Assembly: GCF_900636325.1 (NCBI RefSeq)
Contig: NZ_LR134263.1
Span: 434,001-498,000 of the forward strand
Length of the DNA stretch: 64,000 nucleotides
Direction of reading: 5' to 3'
From: Staphylococcus delphini
GTDB lineage: Bacteria; Bacillota; Bacilli; Staphylococcales; Staphylococcaceae
A program made the translations under genes and the position numbers. The notes below the pieces were generated by a model. That model saw nothing but the letters and a program-made list of their open reading frames with translations, was not told the origin of the DNA and searched no databases. Shown piece after piece: positions 1-9,265 of the stretch. How positions within the stretch are numbered: the stretch's first letter is position 1; each line of letters starts with the position of its first letter.

Positions 1-643
1 AAGTGTTTGTTGAACCCCAACCTGGCATTGTTTGGAATAAACCAGATGCACCAGAAGGATTATAAGCATTTAATTGACCATTTGATTCACGTGCAATAAT
101 TGTTTCCCATACTGATGCAGAAACACCTGTACGGCTTGCCATTTCTTGCGCAGCTCTTGTACCAATAGCACCAGCAGTGTTACCATTTGCTAATCTCACT
201 GAACCTGTTGATGTTGCTTGTGTAGTGTATGATGGTGCGGCTTGTTGTCTTGGTGCTTGACCCGTTGATTGTTGTGTTGCTGATGGGCTGTAGCTGTATG
301 ATTGTTGTGAAGCTTGTTGACTGAAGTCAGCCATTTGTGTTGGTTGTGCAATTGATGAATGATCATGTGTTGCTGTTTCACCATAACCATTGTATGACCA
401 ACCAAATTGTACACCGTTTGACCAGAAGTCATATGATACACCGTTTAAAGTGAAGTGGTAGTCGTATGCACCGTCTTCAATTGGGTGTTGGTTTAATGAT
501 GGGTCGTTATTTTGAGCCATTTCTGCTAATTTAACTTGATCAATCCCTTGTTCTGCTGCATTTGCATCATTTGCGCTTGCTGCGAATCCTGTTGCTCCGA
601 TTGTTGCTGCAAGTGTAGTAGTTAAGAGTAATGATTTTTTCAT
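1..643 (-). CDS. isaA: IsaA-like probable lytic transglycosylase (3' end outside the window)
   Basis: Secreted cell-wall hydrolase that cleaves peptidoglycan glycan strands. The start at 643 follows a strong Shine-Dalgarno (TGGAGGACTT on the minus strand). The N-terminus is a signal peptide (MKKSLLLTTTLAATIGATGF, ending near an ANA site), followed by a conserved segment containing DGAYDYHFTLNGVSYDF. A Gln/Ser/Thr-rich linker leads into the catalytic domain with RTGVSASVWETIIARES (probable catalytic Glu in ARES) and NPSGASGLFQTMPGW. This order and these motifs match staphylococcal IsaA more closely than SceD. About 214 codons are present; the last C-terminal residues run off the left edge. IsaA belongs to the WalKR regulon in S. 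aureus, and WalR-like sites lie upstream. Confidence 0.9.
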   Translation of the reverse strand, partial: MKKSLLLTTTLAATIGATGFAASANDANAAEQGIDQVKLAEMAQNNDPSLNQHPIEDGAYDYHFTLNGVSYDFWSNGVQFGWSYNGYGETATHDHSSIAQPTQMADFSQQASQQSYSYSPSATQQSTGQAPRQQAAPSYTTQATSTGSVRLANGNTAGAIGTRAAQEMASRTGVSASVWETIIARESNGQLNAYNPSGASGLFQTMPGWGSTNT

Positions 644-746
644 AGTAAATAAGTCCTCCAGTAAAGTAAGTTTTTATATATTCATTTTCAAAAGTATGCG
701 TAATTAAAAAATTCAACAATCACACTCTACCAATGAAACGACTTTT

Positions 747-817
747 TGTAAATTACGCGTAAATAACAAAACATTACAATCGCTTTTCATTTTGTTGTTT
801 TGTAACATAAATGTCAT
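747..817 (+). promoter_or_regulatory. Two WalR-like direct repeats upstream of isaA
   Basis: The WalR consensus is TGTWAH-N5-TGTWAH. Positions 747-763 read TGTAAA-N5-CGTAAA (one mismatch) and 801-817 read TGTAAC-N5-TGTCAT (one mismatch). They lie 100-170 bp upstream of the isaA start, fitting WalKR control of isaA known from S. aureus. They read on the plus strand while isaA is on the minus strand, and their distance to a promoter was not resolved, so the call is tentative. The rest of 644-1067 is AT-rich with no gene. Confidence 0.35.
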
Positions 818-1016
818 GTTCTTAAAAGGGGGGTGTGATGAATTATGCTGTGAAATCGCTATTTCAACGGGGTTTATTGAAACTTTTTGTAAACAAATAA
901 AAATTGACATATATTACAAATGTTACAGAGTGAAGTTGAATTGTAATGAAATAAGGGGGGGTTTTTGAATAAAAAAAAACTGTCAAGATATTCATCACAT
1001 AAAAAAGGATATTCCA

Positions 1017-1046
1017 TTGCTCGTTTTGAAATGACTTATATATAAT
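1017..1046 (+). promoter_or_regulatory. Promoter of the PPK2-type kinase gene
   Basis: TTGCTC (1017-1022), an 18 bp spacer and a perfect TATAAT (1041-1046) lie just upstream of the ribosome binding site GAGGTG at 1056-1061. Confidence 0.5.
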
Positions 1047-1067
1047 AAGAGTAATGAGGTGAGAATG

Positions 1068-2483
1068 ATGAAAAAACTGGATACGTTACGTTTAGAAATT
1101 GCAAGATTAACACGACAAACACACGCACTTGGCATACCGATGATGATTATTTTTGAGGGGGTGCCTGCTTCGGGAAAAACGAGGTTAACGAATGAGTTGT
1201 TGCTCAATTTAGATGCCAAGTACACCAAGTTTATCGCGACGAAAACACCATCAGATTATGATTTAAGGTACCCATTTTTACAACGTTTTTGGGAAACTTT
1301 GCCTGAAAAAGGGCACATTCATATTTATTTTAGAAGTTGGTATTCACATTACGTGGATTATCAAGTGCATCAAATCAAATATCCGTTGTTCAAAAACCCA
1401 CAAATTTTAAAGTCTGAAATGGATGACTTTGAAACGATGCTCGACCATGCTCACCATGAAATGATTAAGTTTTTCATTCAAATTAATGAAGACAAGCGTC
1501 AAGAACATATTGCGCAAATGAAGACGAACCCATTAACGAGTTGGAAAGCACAAGAATATGAACAAGTTGTTGCACCGGATACCTATTTAGAGTACATGCA
1601 ACCGTTATTGGATGATTCATGGGAAGTGATTGATTACGATGAACGTGAAAAAGCGCTCGTTCAAATGTATACCCATATTCATGAGCGTTTGACACAAGCC
1701 ATTTTACGTCATGAACAACGCGATACCCATCGAGACGGCCGTTTTTCTGATACATTTGCAACCGATTTATTTGATAATACGCAAACTAAAATTTCGAAAG
1801 AGGACTATAAAGAGAAGTTGACAGCCTTACAAAAACGTATGCGCGAACTTCAATTTGCTTTATATGAACGAAAAATTCCACTCGTGCTTGTATATGAAGG
1901 TATGGATGCAGCTGGTAAAGGGGGCAACATTAAACGTGTCCGTGAGTTGCTCGATCCAACGGGTTATGAAGTCAATGCCGTGAGTGCGCCGACAGATGTT
2001 GAGTTAAATCATCATTATTTATGGCGTTTCGCAAAAGCGATGCCGAAAAGTGGTCACATCGGAATTTTTGACCGCAGTTGGTATGGCCGTGTATTAGTCG
2101 AGCGTGTGGAAGGTTTTGCGACTGAAAAAGAGTGGTCTCGCGCATATGATGAAATTAATGCGTTCGAAAAAATGTGGACGGATGATGGCGCAATTATTTT
2201 GAAATGCTTCCTTTCTTTAGATAAAGACGAGCAATTGAAACGATTTAAAGCGCGTGAGACAGACGTGGATAAACAGTGGAAAATTACGGATGAAGATTGG
2301 CGTAACCGTGACAAGTGGGATCAATATCTTGAAGCGAGTTATGATATGATTCAAAAAACAGATACTGCAAATGCACCGTGGCTGGTCGTGGCTGCGGATC
2401 ATAAAAAGACAGCCCGTATTGAAGTGTTGAAGTACATCATTCAAAAATGTGAAGAAAAGCTGTGGGGTGTGCAACAATATTAA
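1068..2483 (+). CDS. Two-domain PPK2 family polyphosphate:AMP/ADP phosphotransferase
   Basis: Cytoplasmic enzyme expected to move phosphate between polyphosphate and adenine nucleotides. About 471 aa with two fused PPK2 domains. The N-terminal one has Walker A-like GVPASGKT near residues 31-38 and FRSWY near 90. The C-terminal one has the canonical GMDAAGKGG near 278-286 and FDRSWYGRVLVERVEGF near 334. The first domain departs from the canonical loop and DRSWYGR, so catalysis is probably in the second, as known for PPK2 class II enzymes (PAP). GTG 1059, ATG 1065 and ATG 1068 are in frame; 1068 best fits GAGGTG at 1056-1061. It has its own promoter and appears monocistronic. Confidence 0.9.
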   Translation: MKKLDTLRLEIARLTRQTHALGIPMMIIFEGVPASGKTRLTNELLLNLDAKYTKFIATKTPSDYDLRYPFLQRFWETLPEKGHIHIYFRSWYSHYVDYQVHQIKYPLFKNPQILKSEMDDFETMLDHAHHEMIKFFIQINEDKRQEHIAQMKTNPLTSWKAQEYEQVVAPDTYLEYMQPLLDDSWEVIDYDEREKALVQMYTHIHERLTQAILRHEQRDTHRDGRFSDTFATDLFDNTQTKISKEDYKEKLTALQKRMRELQFALYERKIPLVLVYEGMDAAGKGGNIKRVRELLDPTGYEVNAVSAPTDVELNHHYLWRFAKAMPKSGHIGIFDRSWYGRVLVERVEGFATEKEWSRAYDEINAFEKMWTDDGAIILKCFLSLDKDEQLKRFKARETDVDKQWKITDEDWRNRDKWDQYLEASYDMIQKTDTANAPWLVVAADHKKTARIEVLKYIIQKCEEKLWGVQQY

Positions 2484-2600
2484 GAAAATCAGACTCAAGG
2501 CCTTTTTCATTGTGATGGTTTTCTACTATAATATAGAGGCATATCACCCACACCGTATCGCGCATGCGTAAAAGAATAGAACTGAGATAGAGGAAAAAAT

Positions 2601-3476
2601 ATGTCACTAGCTAATTATGAAACAAATATTATGAAATTATCACAGTCAAACGATGGAGAATTAGAAGTCGCCATCATGGGGGAACAAGAGACAGATAAAG
2701 CTGTTGTACTCCTTCATGGTGCGATTATGAATTATAAAATTATGACGATTTTTGCGAAATACATTCATGATGTCAAATTGATTTTTATCAACTGTCCGGG
2801 TCGTGGGAAAAGTACGAGTCTTGAACGACAAAATTATGACCTGTCTGAATATGCGAGACGAATTAACGAAGCGCTCGTCAATATGGTTGAGGCTTCTCAT
2901 ATTTCAGAAATGTCTATGATTGGCTATTCAATGGGCGGATTAATTGCGACAAAACTTGCGGGATACAACACGCTACCGATTAAACATCTCATTTATTTAA
3001 ATAGTGCGGCTAAAATCGATTATAAAGAGTTGCGTTTTTCTAAATTGTTATATGAAATTATGAAAGACGTCAAACCTGGTGAGCAAAATGAAATGATCAA
3101 CAGTATTCCTGAGTTCGTGTTGTCTCAAGGCGTTTCTAAAAAACAGAAAGAAGGCTTTAACTTTTCTCAATATTTCGCGCCAATGGAAACGATGATTACA
3201 GATTTAATGTACACATTGCGTGCAGATTATTTGGCAGATATTGATGAAATTAAAGAAATGCCCAAAGTGCTCTTTTTACTCGGTGAAGATGACGTCATCT
3301 TTCCGAACAAAGACTCGAAAATGACCCATGAAAAATTCGAGGCATTAGGTGCTGACGTCCAATCGATCATTTATCCGGATGTGGGGCATTTAGACTTTTT
3401 ACGCGTGCTTGATGATTCGAGTATCGCAGAACAAGACAGTATGACTTATCACATTAATCAGCTGTTGGCAGAATGA
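2601..3476 (+). CDS. Alpha/beta fold hydrolase
   Basis: A 291-aa serine hydrolase of the alpha/beta fold. It has the oxyanion segment VVLLHGAIMNYK near residue 35, the nucleophile elbow GYSMGG at 108-113 (Ser110), an acid loop around GEDDVIFP, and the catalytic His in DVGHLDFLR near the C-terminus. The triad looks complete, so it is probably active; the substrate cannot be read. There is no signal peptide, so it is cytoplasmic. AGAGG lies 8-12 bp before the ATG. A TATAAT at 2527-2532 may be its own -10 element, and the gene ends at an intrinsic terminator, so it is probably monocistronic. Confidence 0.85.
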   Translation: MSLANYETNIMKLSQSNDGELEVAIMGEQETDKAVVLLHGAIMNYKIMTIFAKYIHDVKLIFINCPGRGKSTSLERQNYDLSEYARRINEALVNMVEASHISEMSMIGYSMGGLIATKLAGYNTLPIKHLIYLNSAAKIDYKELRFSKLLYEIMKDVKPGEQNEMINSIPEFVLSQGVSKKQKEGFNFSQYFAPMETMITDLMYTLRADYLADIDEIKEMPKVLFLLGEDDVIFPNKDSKMTHEKFEALGADVQSIIYPDVGHLDFLRVLDDSSIAEQDSMTYHINQLLAE

Positions 3477-3492
3477 TGAGTAAGTTGAAATC

Positions 3493-3545
3493 AAAAATGC
3501 GCATTTGAGCTTTGTTTAACAAAGTGTCAATGCGCATTTTTTTGA
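3493..3545 (+). terminator. Intrinsic terminator after the alpha/beta hydrolase
   Basis: AAAATGCGCATT pairs with AATGCGCATTTT across a loop of about 20 bases and is followed by a T run. It also has an A run on its left side, so it can serve the convergent small gene on the minus strand. Confidence 0.8.
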
Positions 3546-3557
3546 TTTGATATTCAG

Positions 3558-3767
3558 TTAAAAGAAATCAGAAGGTAATAAATCTTCAAATTCCAACTGC
3601 TCTATTTTTTGCAGCGCTTGGCTGTTTAAAAAGTCTTGTACATAAGAAGACTGAACGATATCATTTTTGTAATTTTCGACAGCCGCTAAGTTATCGCTAT
3701 CTTGGAAATAGTGTGCGGCAAATAGGATCACACCGATCGCAATGGCAGCACGTAAAAGAACTCGCAT
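3558..3767 (-). CDS. Small membrane-anchored protein, unknown function
   Basis: A 69-aa protein. The start at 3767 is preceded by GGAGG at the right spacing; a longer reading frame upstream has no ribosome binding site support. Residues 3-20 (VLLRAAIAIGVILFAAHYF) form one hydrophobic segment, and the rest is a soluble acidic tail rich in Gln, Leu and Glu (QALQKIEQLEFEDLLPSDFF). It looks like a single-pass or exported small protein. No family is recognised and the neighbours give no hint. It shares the terminator at 3493-3545 with the convergent hydrolase. Confidence 0.6.
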   Translation of the reverse strand: MRVLLRAAIAIGVILFAAHYFQDSDNLAAVENYKNDIVQSSYVQDFLNSQALQKIEQLEFEDLLPSDFF

Positions 3768-3953
3768 TGTAGAAACCTCCTTGTCGCATGATAATTTAAG
3801 CATACATGAATCGCTATCATGTGACATGCGTCTAGAGTAACAATTCACTCTCCAACTTTAGCATGAGCATACGGCAATCCAACGTTGATTTACATCAAAT
3901 TAACATCATTACGTTACGATAAAAGAAAAGAAGCATCAAAGGAGGCGCATGAT

Positions 3954-5078
3954 GTGAAAGTGACGTTCGAAGCGATTCGACATCAGCAAGGGTGGATTGA
4001 AGCGGTTTATTATGATGAGAGGCATGAAGGTACGATTCGATTTGAAATGGCAGACCCTATCGAAGTGCGCGATGATTTGGTAGCGGAAGCATTGGCAGCG
4101 CTTTGTGGTCAGTACTATGACACGATCGAGATGGCGTGGAAAGTCTCTCAACGAACGAAACAACAGATTGAACAACGCACGGGTGCCAAGCTCATTTGTA
4201 AAGTGCGAATGCTCTTTTGGAATATTAATACAATGATGCGACATGATATCAAAACACTCAATTTCAACGGTGACGTATATAATTTGTCCGCATTTGCACT
4301 GACGCCGGGTGATGTGAATGCAGTGTCACTTGATTTTGGTCAGGAATCTGCACATATGTATGACATGTTTGATGAATGGCAAAGTCGTATCGTGAAAACG
4401 AATGTGATGGAGACGCACTTTCCTTTGATTACTTCGGATTATTATATGATAGGCAGTATTTTGTACAAAGACTTTTTCAATACGACTTATATGGTGACAG
4501 GGATGCAGTTGAATCCATTGACAGTGAACATGACGAAAATGGAGGCTGAACAGGCGATTGCTGGTATGGTGAACTTGCCGCATTCACTAGGGTTAACTGC
4601 GGTGGGACATACGAAAATTGCCTGTCAACGTTGGCCCCATATACTTGAACAGGCGTGTCGTGCGGTGAGAACGTCGCAACCGCATATCGGTGTACAACAA
4701 CGTCTGCTCATCGATGTAGAAAATGAACGGGGTCGTCTCGGATTAGGTGCATATGCCAAGCAAGTGCAGCCGACAGGGGTCGCTTGGGGAACGGACGAAC
4801 GATTGGACTTTTTAGCACTTTATCTATTGAAATTTGGGGGGAGGGTGCAAGCAGAAAAGTTAGTCCAACATATCCCGTTAGAAGCGGATGCCCTCGTTCA
4901 ACAATGCGATTTTCAATTTTATGAGCGTTACTACCCCGGTGTATTGCACTATATGGATAAGTCTATACGTGAGGCAGTCCAACAACGGTTAGAAACATAT
5001 GGCATTGTGATGATGAGTGAGTCGGATTGGCAAAATTTTATGACGGTCAGAACGTGGATACAACAAACAAGAAGATAA
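3954..5078 (+). CDS. Conserved-looking cytoplasmic protein, unknown function
   Basis: About 374 aa with no signal peptide or membrane segment. The GTG start at 3954 has GGAGG at 3941-3945 with 8 bp spacing; a longer frame exists but lacks a site. It is rich in Tyr, Met and Asp. Notable stretches are YNLSAFALTPGDVNAVSLDF in the first half and RGRLGLGAYAKQVQPTGVAW later. I do not recognise a family. It stands alone between divergent and convergent genes and ends at a bidirectional terminator shared with the fucose regulator. The clean frame and codon use support a real gene. Confidence 0.7.
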   Translation: MKVTFEAIRHQQGWIEAVYYDERHEGTIRFEMADPIEVRDDLVAEALAALCGQYYDTIEMAWKVSQRTKQQIEQRTGAKLICKVRMLFWNINTMMRHDIKTLNFNGDVYNLSAFALTPGDVNAVSLDFGQESAHMYDMFDEWQSRIVKTNVMETHFPLITSDYYMIGSILYKDFFNTTYMVTGMQLNPLTVNMTKMEAEQAIAGMVNLPHSLGLTAVGHTKIACQRWPHILEQACRAVRTSQPHIGVQQRLLIDVENERGRLGLGAYAKQVQPTGVAWGTDERLDFLALYLLKFGGRVQAEKLVQHIPLEADALVQQCDFQFYERYYPGVLHYMDKSIREAVQQRLETYGIVMMSESDWQNFMTVRTWIQQTRR

Positions 5079-5088
5079 AATAGGAAGT

Positions 5089-5130
5089 AAGCGGATGGGA
5101 TGTAAAAATTTTTATGTCCCATCCGCTTTT
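5089..5130. terminator. Bidirectional terminator between the unknown gene and fucR
   Basis: AAGCGGATGGGA pairs perfectly with TCCCATCCGCTT around a 16-base AT-rich loop, followed by TT. It sits between two convergent genes (ends at 5078 and 5140). Confidence 0.85.
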
Positions 5131-5139
5131 AAGGTTGCA

Positions 5140-5892
5140 TTAAAGCACTTCGACGTGATGCTGTTCGAGCACTTCACGATACGCTTCTGGAAGTGGCACG
5201 TCACTCACTACATAGTCAATGTCATCAAACGATGCGAATTGAAACAATGCATCTTCATAGGGGATCAGTTTGCTCGAATCGACAAGCATGATCACTTTTC
5301 GTCCTTGGCGTACCATTTCTTTCTTAGTAAATCCTTCATGTTCCCCATTTACTGAAGCCCCGTTAACCGAAAATGAACGACAGCTTAATAATGTGACATC
5401 CGTATAATAATGATGAATCGTATTAATCGCTTGGGAGCCGACTAAAGTAGCTGAATCAGGTTTTAACATCCCGCCTGTTGAAATAAAGTCGAGCGGTGTG
5501 GATGACAATTCGTACAGCATATTAATGGAGTTCGTAATCACTTTGAACGACTGCCCTTGAATGGAAAGTAATCGTATGGCCTCTAACACGGTTGAACTCG
5601 AGTCCGCCATAATGCTATAACTATCTTTTAAAAGTGGCAGTATTTTTTTGGCGATGACTTTTTTCTTGTCAGAGTTACGCGTTGCACGAAATGCATAAGG
5701 AAAGTCACTCTCCGCAACTAACGACGCCCCGCCATGTTTTCTTTTAACAACGCCATCTTTTTCTAACTGTTCCAAATCACGACGAATCGTTTCTTCGCTC
5801 ACTTTAAAAGTATCTGCTAAATCTTTAACGTTCACATGCTTAAATGTATGCAAACGATTCATAATTTCGCTGTAACGTTGAAATTTTTTCAT
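5140..5892 (-). CDS. fucR: DeoR/GlpR-family transcriptional regulator, probable fucose repressor
   Basis: A 250-aa regulator with an N-terminal DeoR winged helix-turn-helix (VKDLADTFKVSEETIRRDLE, then GVVKRKHGGA) and a C-terminal sugar-phosphate-sensing DeoRC domain (SIMADSSSTVLEAIRLL, ITNSINMLYELSS, STGGMLKPDSATLVG, VMLVDSSKL-like region). The start at 5892 was chosen over one four codons earlier because the upstream ATG abuts the AAAAGGAG site. It is divergent from the fucose operon with a 166 bp shared control region holding three copies of a TCTCACA motif. The inducer is probably a fucose-pathway phosphate such as fuculose-1-phosphate, by analogy with E. coli FucR, which is a DeoR-family activator. 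Here the role may be repression. Confidence 0.85.
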   Translation of the reverse strand: MKKFQRYSEIMNRLHTFKHVNVKDLADTFKVSEETIRRDLEQLEKDGVVKRKHGGASLVAESDFPYAFRATRNSDKKKVIAKKILPLLKDSYSIMADSSSTVLEAIRLLSIQGQSFKVITNSINMLYELSSTPLDFISTGGMLKPDSATLVGSQAINTIHHYYTDVTLLSCRSFSVNGASVNGEHEGFTKKEMVRQGRKVIMLVDSSKLIPYEDALFQFASFDDIDYVVSDVPLPEAYREVLEQHHVEVL

Positions 5893-5905
5893 TCCGTCCA
5901 TCTCC

Positions 5906-5983
5906 TTTTCTCACATTATAACGAAAAATCTCACAAAAAACCAAAACTTAAACACTCAAAATACCACAAATAATGTGAGAAAA
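5906..5983. promoter_or_regulatory. Putative FucR operators in the fucR-fucI intergenic region
   Basis: TTTTCTCACATTAT at 5906-5919 and its exact reverse complement ATAATGTGAGAAAA at 5970-5983 form a perfect 14 bp inverted repeat. A third TCTCACA lies at 5929-5935. Repeated sites over this length fit a DeoR-family tetramer bridging operators across both divergent promoters. Assignment to FucR is inference from position. Confidence 0.6.
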
Positions 5984-5985
5984 TC

Positions 5986-6014
5986 TTTACTTTATGTAAG
6001 CGTTATCATATAAT
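5986..6014 (+). promoter_or_regulatory. fuc operon promoter with embedded cre (CcpA) site
   Basis: The -35 TTTACT (5986-5991), 17 bp spacer and -10 TATAAT (6009-6014) make a good SigA promoter. TGTAAGCGTTATCA at 5995-6008 matches the cre consensus TGNAANCGNWWNCA and fills the spacer, so CcpA binding would block RNA polymerase when preferred sugars are present. The putative FucR operator 5970-5983 abuts the -35. Confidence 0.75.
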
Positions 6015-6058
6015 AATTTTGAAATAGAGAGAAACCATTCATTAAAGGAGGGTTCATG

Positions 6059-7828
6059 ATGTTTACACAGTTACCTAAAATTGGGATTCGTCCAACGATT
6101 GATGGACGTCGAAAAGGAGTAAGAGAGTCGCTCGAGGCACAGACGATGGATATGGCGAAAGCCGTGGCACAATTGATTTCAAAGACGTTGAAATACCCAA
6201 ATGGTGAGGCCGTACAATGTGTGATTGCGGATACAACAATTGGTGGCGTGACTGAAGCGAATAAAGCAAAAGAAAAGTTTGAACAACATCAAGTGTGTGC
6301 AACGATCACTGTTACGCCTTGTTGATGTTACGGTTCAGAAACGATGGATATGAACCACAATATCCCACATGCGATTTGGGGATTGAATGGAACTGAGCGT
6401 CCAGGTGCGGTTTATTTAGCGGCAGTCCTATCTGCACATGCACAAAAAGGTATTCCGGCATTTGGCATTTATGGTAAAGATGTTCAAGACGCAAGGGACC
6501 GTCACATTCCTGAAGACGTGAAAGAAAAATTATTACTGTTTAGTAAAGCGGCACTCGCAAAAGGACTGATGAAAGGTAAAGCATATTTATCAATCGGCAG
6601 TGTATCGATGGGGATTGCAGGTTCGATGGTAGATGAAAGTTTTTTCCAACAGTATTTAGGTATGCGCAATGAATATGTCGATTCTACTGAACTGATTCGT
6701 CGTATGGAGTTAGGTATTTATGACCATGAAGAATACGAACGTGCACTCGCTTGGACGAAAGAAAAATGTCACTTCGGCAAAGATAACAATGCCCCTGAAA
6801 ATCAAATTAGTGATGAAGAAAAGGCGCAACAAGTTGAATTCATTGTGAAGATGACATTGATTAGTCGTGATTTGATGGTCGGTAATCCAAAATTAGCGGT
6901 ACTCGGTTATGAAGAAGAAGCGGAAGGCCATTTTGCGATTGCAGCAGGTTTCCAAGGTCAACGTCAATGGACCGATTTTTATCCGAACGGCGACTTTACT
7001 GAAACGATTTTGAACACGTCATTTGATTGGGACGGTACGCGTACGCCATACATTTTAGCGACTGAAAATGACACGCTCAATGGGGTATCGATGTTATTCA
7101 ACTATTTATTAACGAATACAGCGCAAATTTTTGCGGACGTGCGTACATATTGGAGTCCTGAAGCGGTCGAACGTGTAACAGGTAAGCCATTAGAAGGTCG
7201 TGCGAAAGATGGTATTTTACATCTGATCAACTCAGGTTCAGCGGCGTTAGATGGCACAGGTCAACAACGACGTGACGGTCAACCTGTGATGAAACCGTAT
7301 TGGGAAATTACAAACGAAGAAGTCGAAGCATGTTTGAACGCGACAGAATTCAGACCAGCGACACAAGAATATTTCCGTGGAGGCGGCTTCTCGACAAACT
7401 TCTTAACAGAGGGTGACATACCTTTAACAATGGTCCGTTTGAATCTCGTTGCAGGATTAGGTCCAGTGTTACAAATTGCGGAAGGATATTCAGTGACATT
7501 AGATGAAGACATTCACCGTACTTTAGATGAACGTACAGATCCAACTTGGCCAACGACTTGGTTTGCGCCACGTTTAACAGGTCAAGGTGCCTTTAAATCT
7601 GTATATGATGTGATGAATCATTGGGGTGCGAATCACGGTGCCATCAGTTACGGTCATATCGGTCAAGAGTTGATTACACTGGCGTCAATGTTAAGAATTC
7701 CAGTGAGCATGCACAATGTGGATGAAACAGACATTTTCAGACCACGTGTATGGCAACATTTTGGTACAGAGTCGCTTGAAAGTGCGGATTATCGTGCTTG
7801 TGCAACATATGGTCCAGTATATCGCTAG
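6059..7828 (+). pseudogene. fucI: L-fucose isomerase, interrupted by in-frame TGA at codon 89
   Basis: Converts L-fucose to L-fuculose. The frame is continuous from 6059 to 7828 (about 590 codons, matching E. coli FucI at 591 aa) except for TGA at 6323-6325. Flanking residues are [20 protein letters not shown] where E. coli FucI has TVTPCWCYGSE, so TGG (Trp) became TGA. Everything downstream is intact, including the metal-site regions [22 protein letters not shown] and WGANHGA, and the C-terminal [11 protein letters not shown]. An ATG at 6344 follows but lacks a ribosome binding site, and a product from there would lose the N-terminal domain. The start at 6059 has GGAGGG with 6 bp spacing; ATG 6056 is the alternative. 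It is either a recent nonsense mutation, a base-call error or a readthrough site. Confidence 0.85.
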
Positions 7829-7839
7829 GTGGTGACTTT

Positions 7840-9249
7840 ATGAGCGAAACAAAGCATATCGCGATTGATTTTGGCGCAAGCTCAGGCAGAGTGATTTTAG
7901 GGACGTTTGACGGTCACAAAGTGGAATTGGAAGAAGTGTACCGTTTTGCAAATACACCTGTTGAGATGAACGGCGTCTTGTATTGGGACTTTCCAAAGTT
8001 ATTTCAAGAAATAAAAAACGGATTGAAAGCGGTCAGTCGTATCACTACAGAAGTGGAAAGTTTAGCGATTGATACGTGGGGCGTCGACTTTGGTTACATT
8101 GATCAAAATGGCCATCTATTGTTGTTGCCTAAAAACTACCGGAACGAAACGAAATTAAAGTACCAAGAAGCCATCTACAACCGATTATCAGAACTTGAAT
8201 TTTATGAAGAAACTGGCGTATTACCGAGTTCGATTAATTCTTACGTGCAACTTTATGCAGACTTGCAAGAGCATCCTTGGTTGAAAGAGACAGTCGCACA
8301 TGTCCTCTTTATGCCGGACTTGTTCAACTATTTCTTAACACAACAAACGAATGTGAACTATGCGATTGCGAGTACAAGTGGTTTGTTATCTACAGAACAA
8401 AAGTGGTCAACGAAAGTATTGGAGACACTCGGCATTCCGCAACATTGGTTCCAACAAACTGACATGACATTGCACACGATACTCGGCCCACTCACACCAT
8501 CACTCGTGAAAGAAACAGGACTCAAAGATTTACAAGTCATTGCTTCAGCAGGGCATGATACGGCGGCGAGTATTTTAACAGTCGCATCAGATGCCATATT
8601 TATTTCATGTGGCACTTGGTCAGTCATCGGAATTCAACTCGAAAGCCCGATTATTTCTGAAGCCGCGTACGAGCATCGGATAACGAATGAAGGAACGAGT
8701 GAAGGCTACATTAAATGTCTAAAAAATTTAAATGCACTTTGGGTATTACAAGAGCTACAACGCTATTGGTCAGAACAAGGCCATCTATATAGCTACAATG
8801 AACTCGTTAAATGTGCGGTCACATGTAAAATTGACAGTTATATCGATGTAGAGGATCCCATTTTTCTGAAGCATGAAAATATGCATGAACTCATCCGACA
8901 GCACTTAATCGCGACAGGTCAACGTATCCCTGATGGTGTAGGAGAATGGACACGCGTCGTGATTCAAAGTATTGCATTAAATTATCAACGAACGATTTCA
9001 GCAATTGAGCAATTATCTGGTCAACAATACGACAAAGTACATATGGTCGGTGGTGGGATAAAAAACCGATTGTTGTGTCAATTAACGGCTGATTTTACGA
9101 ATAAAGAAGTGATAACAGGTCCTATAGAAGCAAGTGCCATGGGGAATATTTTAGGTCAATTGCTCACATTAAAACGTATTGACAAATCAGCGGTGCAACA
9201 AGTGATTGATACATCAGTTGAGCTAACCAGCTATCAACCAAACGAATAA
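7840..9249 (+). CDS. FGGY-family sugar kinase, rhamnulokinase-like, probable L-fuculokinase
   Basis: Phosphorylates a ketose, here most likely L-fuculose to L-fuculose-1-phosphate. About 469 aa, FGGY fold. IAIDFGASSGRVILG at the N-terminus is the phosphate-1 motif, DTWGVDFG is sugar binding, GHDTAAS holds the catalytic Asp, SCGTWSVIG follows, and VGGGIKNRLL plus GPIEASAMGN close the ATP site. By sequence it is nearer RhaB (shared GASSGRV, SIAIDTWGVDF-like, GTWSLMG-like and VEAS-GNI segments) than E. coli FucK. The fucose function is inferred from the operon. It starts 11 bp after the isomerase stop with AGGTGGT as ribosome binding site. Confidence 0.85.
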   Translation: MSETKHIAIDFGASSGRVILGTFDGHKVELEEVYRFANTPVEMNGVLYWDFPKLFQEIKNGLKAVSRITTEVESLAIDTWGVDFGYIDQNGHLLLLPKNYRNETKLKYQEAIYNRLSELEFYEETGVLPSSINSYVQLYADLQEHPWLKETVAHVLFMPDLFNYFLTQQTNVNYAIASTSGLLSTEQKWSTKVLETLGIPQHWFQQTDMTLHTILGPLTPSLVKETGLKDLQVIASAGHDTAASILTVASDAIFISCGTWSVIGIQLESPIISEAAYEHRITNEGTSEGYIKCLKNLNALWVLQELQRYWSEQGHLYSYNELVKCAVTCKIDSYIDVEDPIFLKHENMHELIRQHLIATGQRIPDGVGEWTRVVIQSIALNYQRTISAIEQLSGQQYDKVHMVGGGIKNRLLCQLTADFTNKEVITGPIEASAMGNILGQLLTLKRIDKSAVQQVIDTSVELTSYQPNE

Positions 9250-9265
9250 GAAGGGGGTAGATCAG

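Noticed and set aside
6323..6325. TGA in fucI as a selenocysteine codon
   Set aside because: The aligned residue in E. coli is Trp, not Cys; no selenocysteine genes or SECIS-like hairpin were seen, and staphylococci are not known to make selenoproteins.
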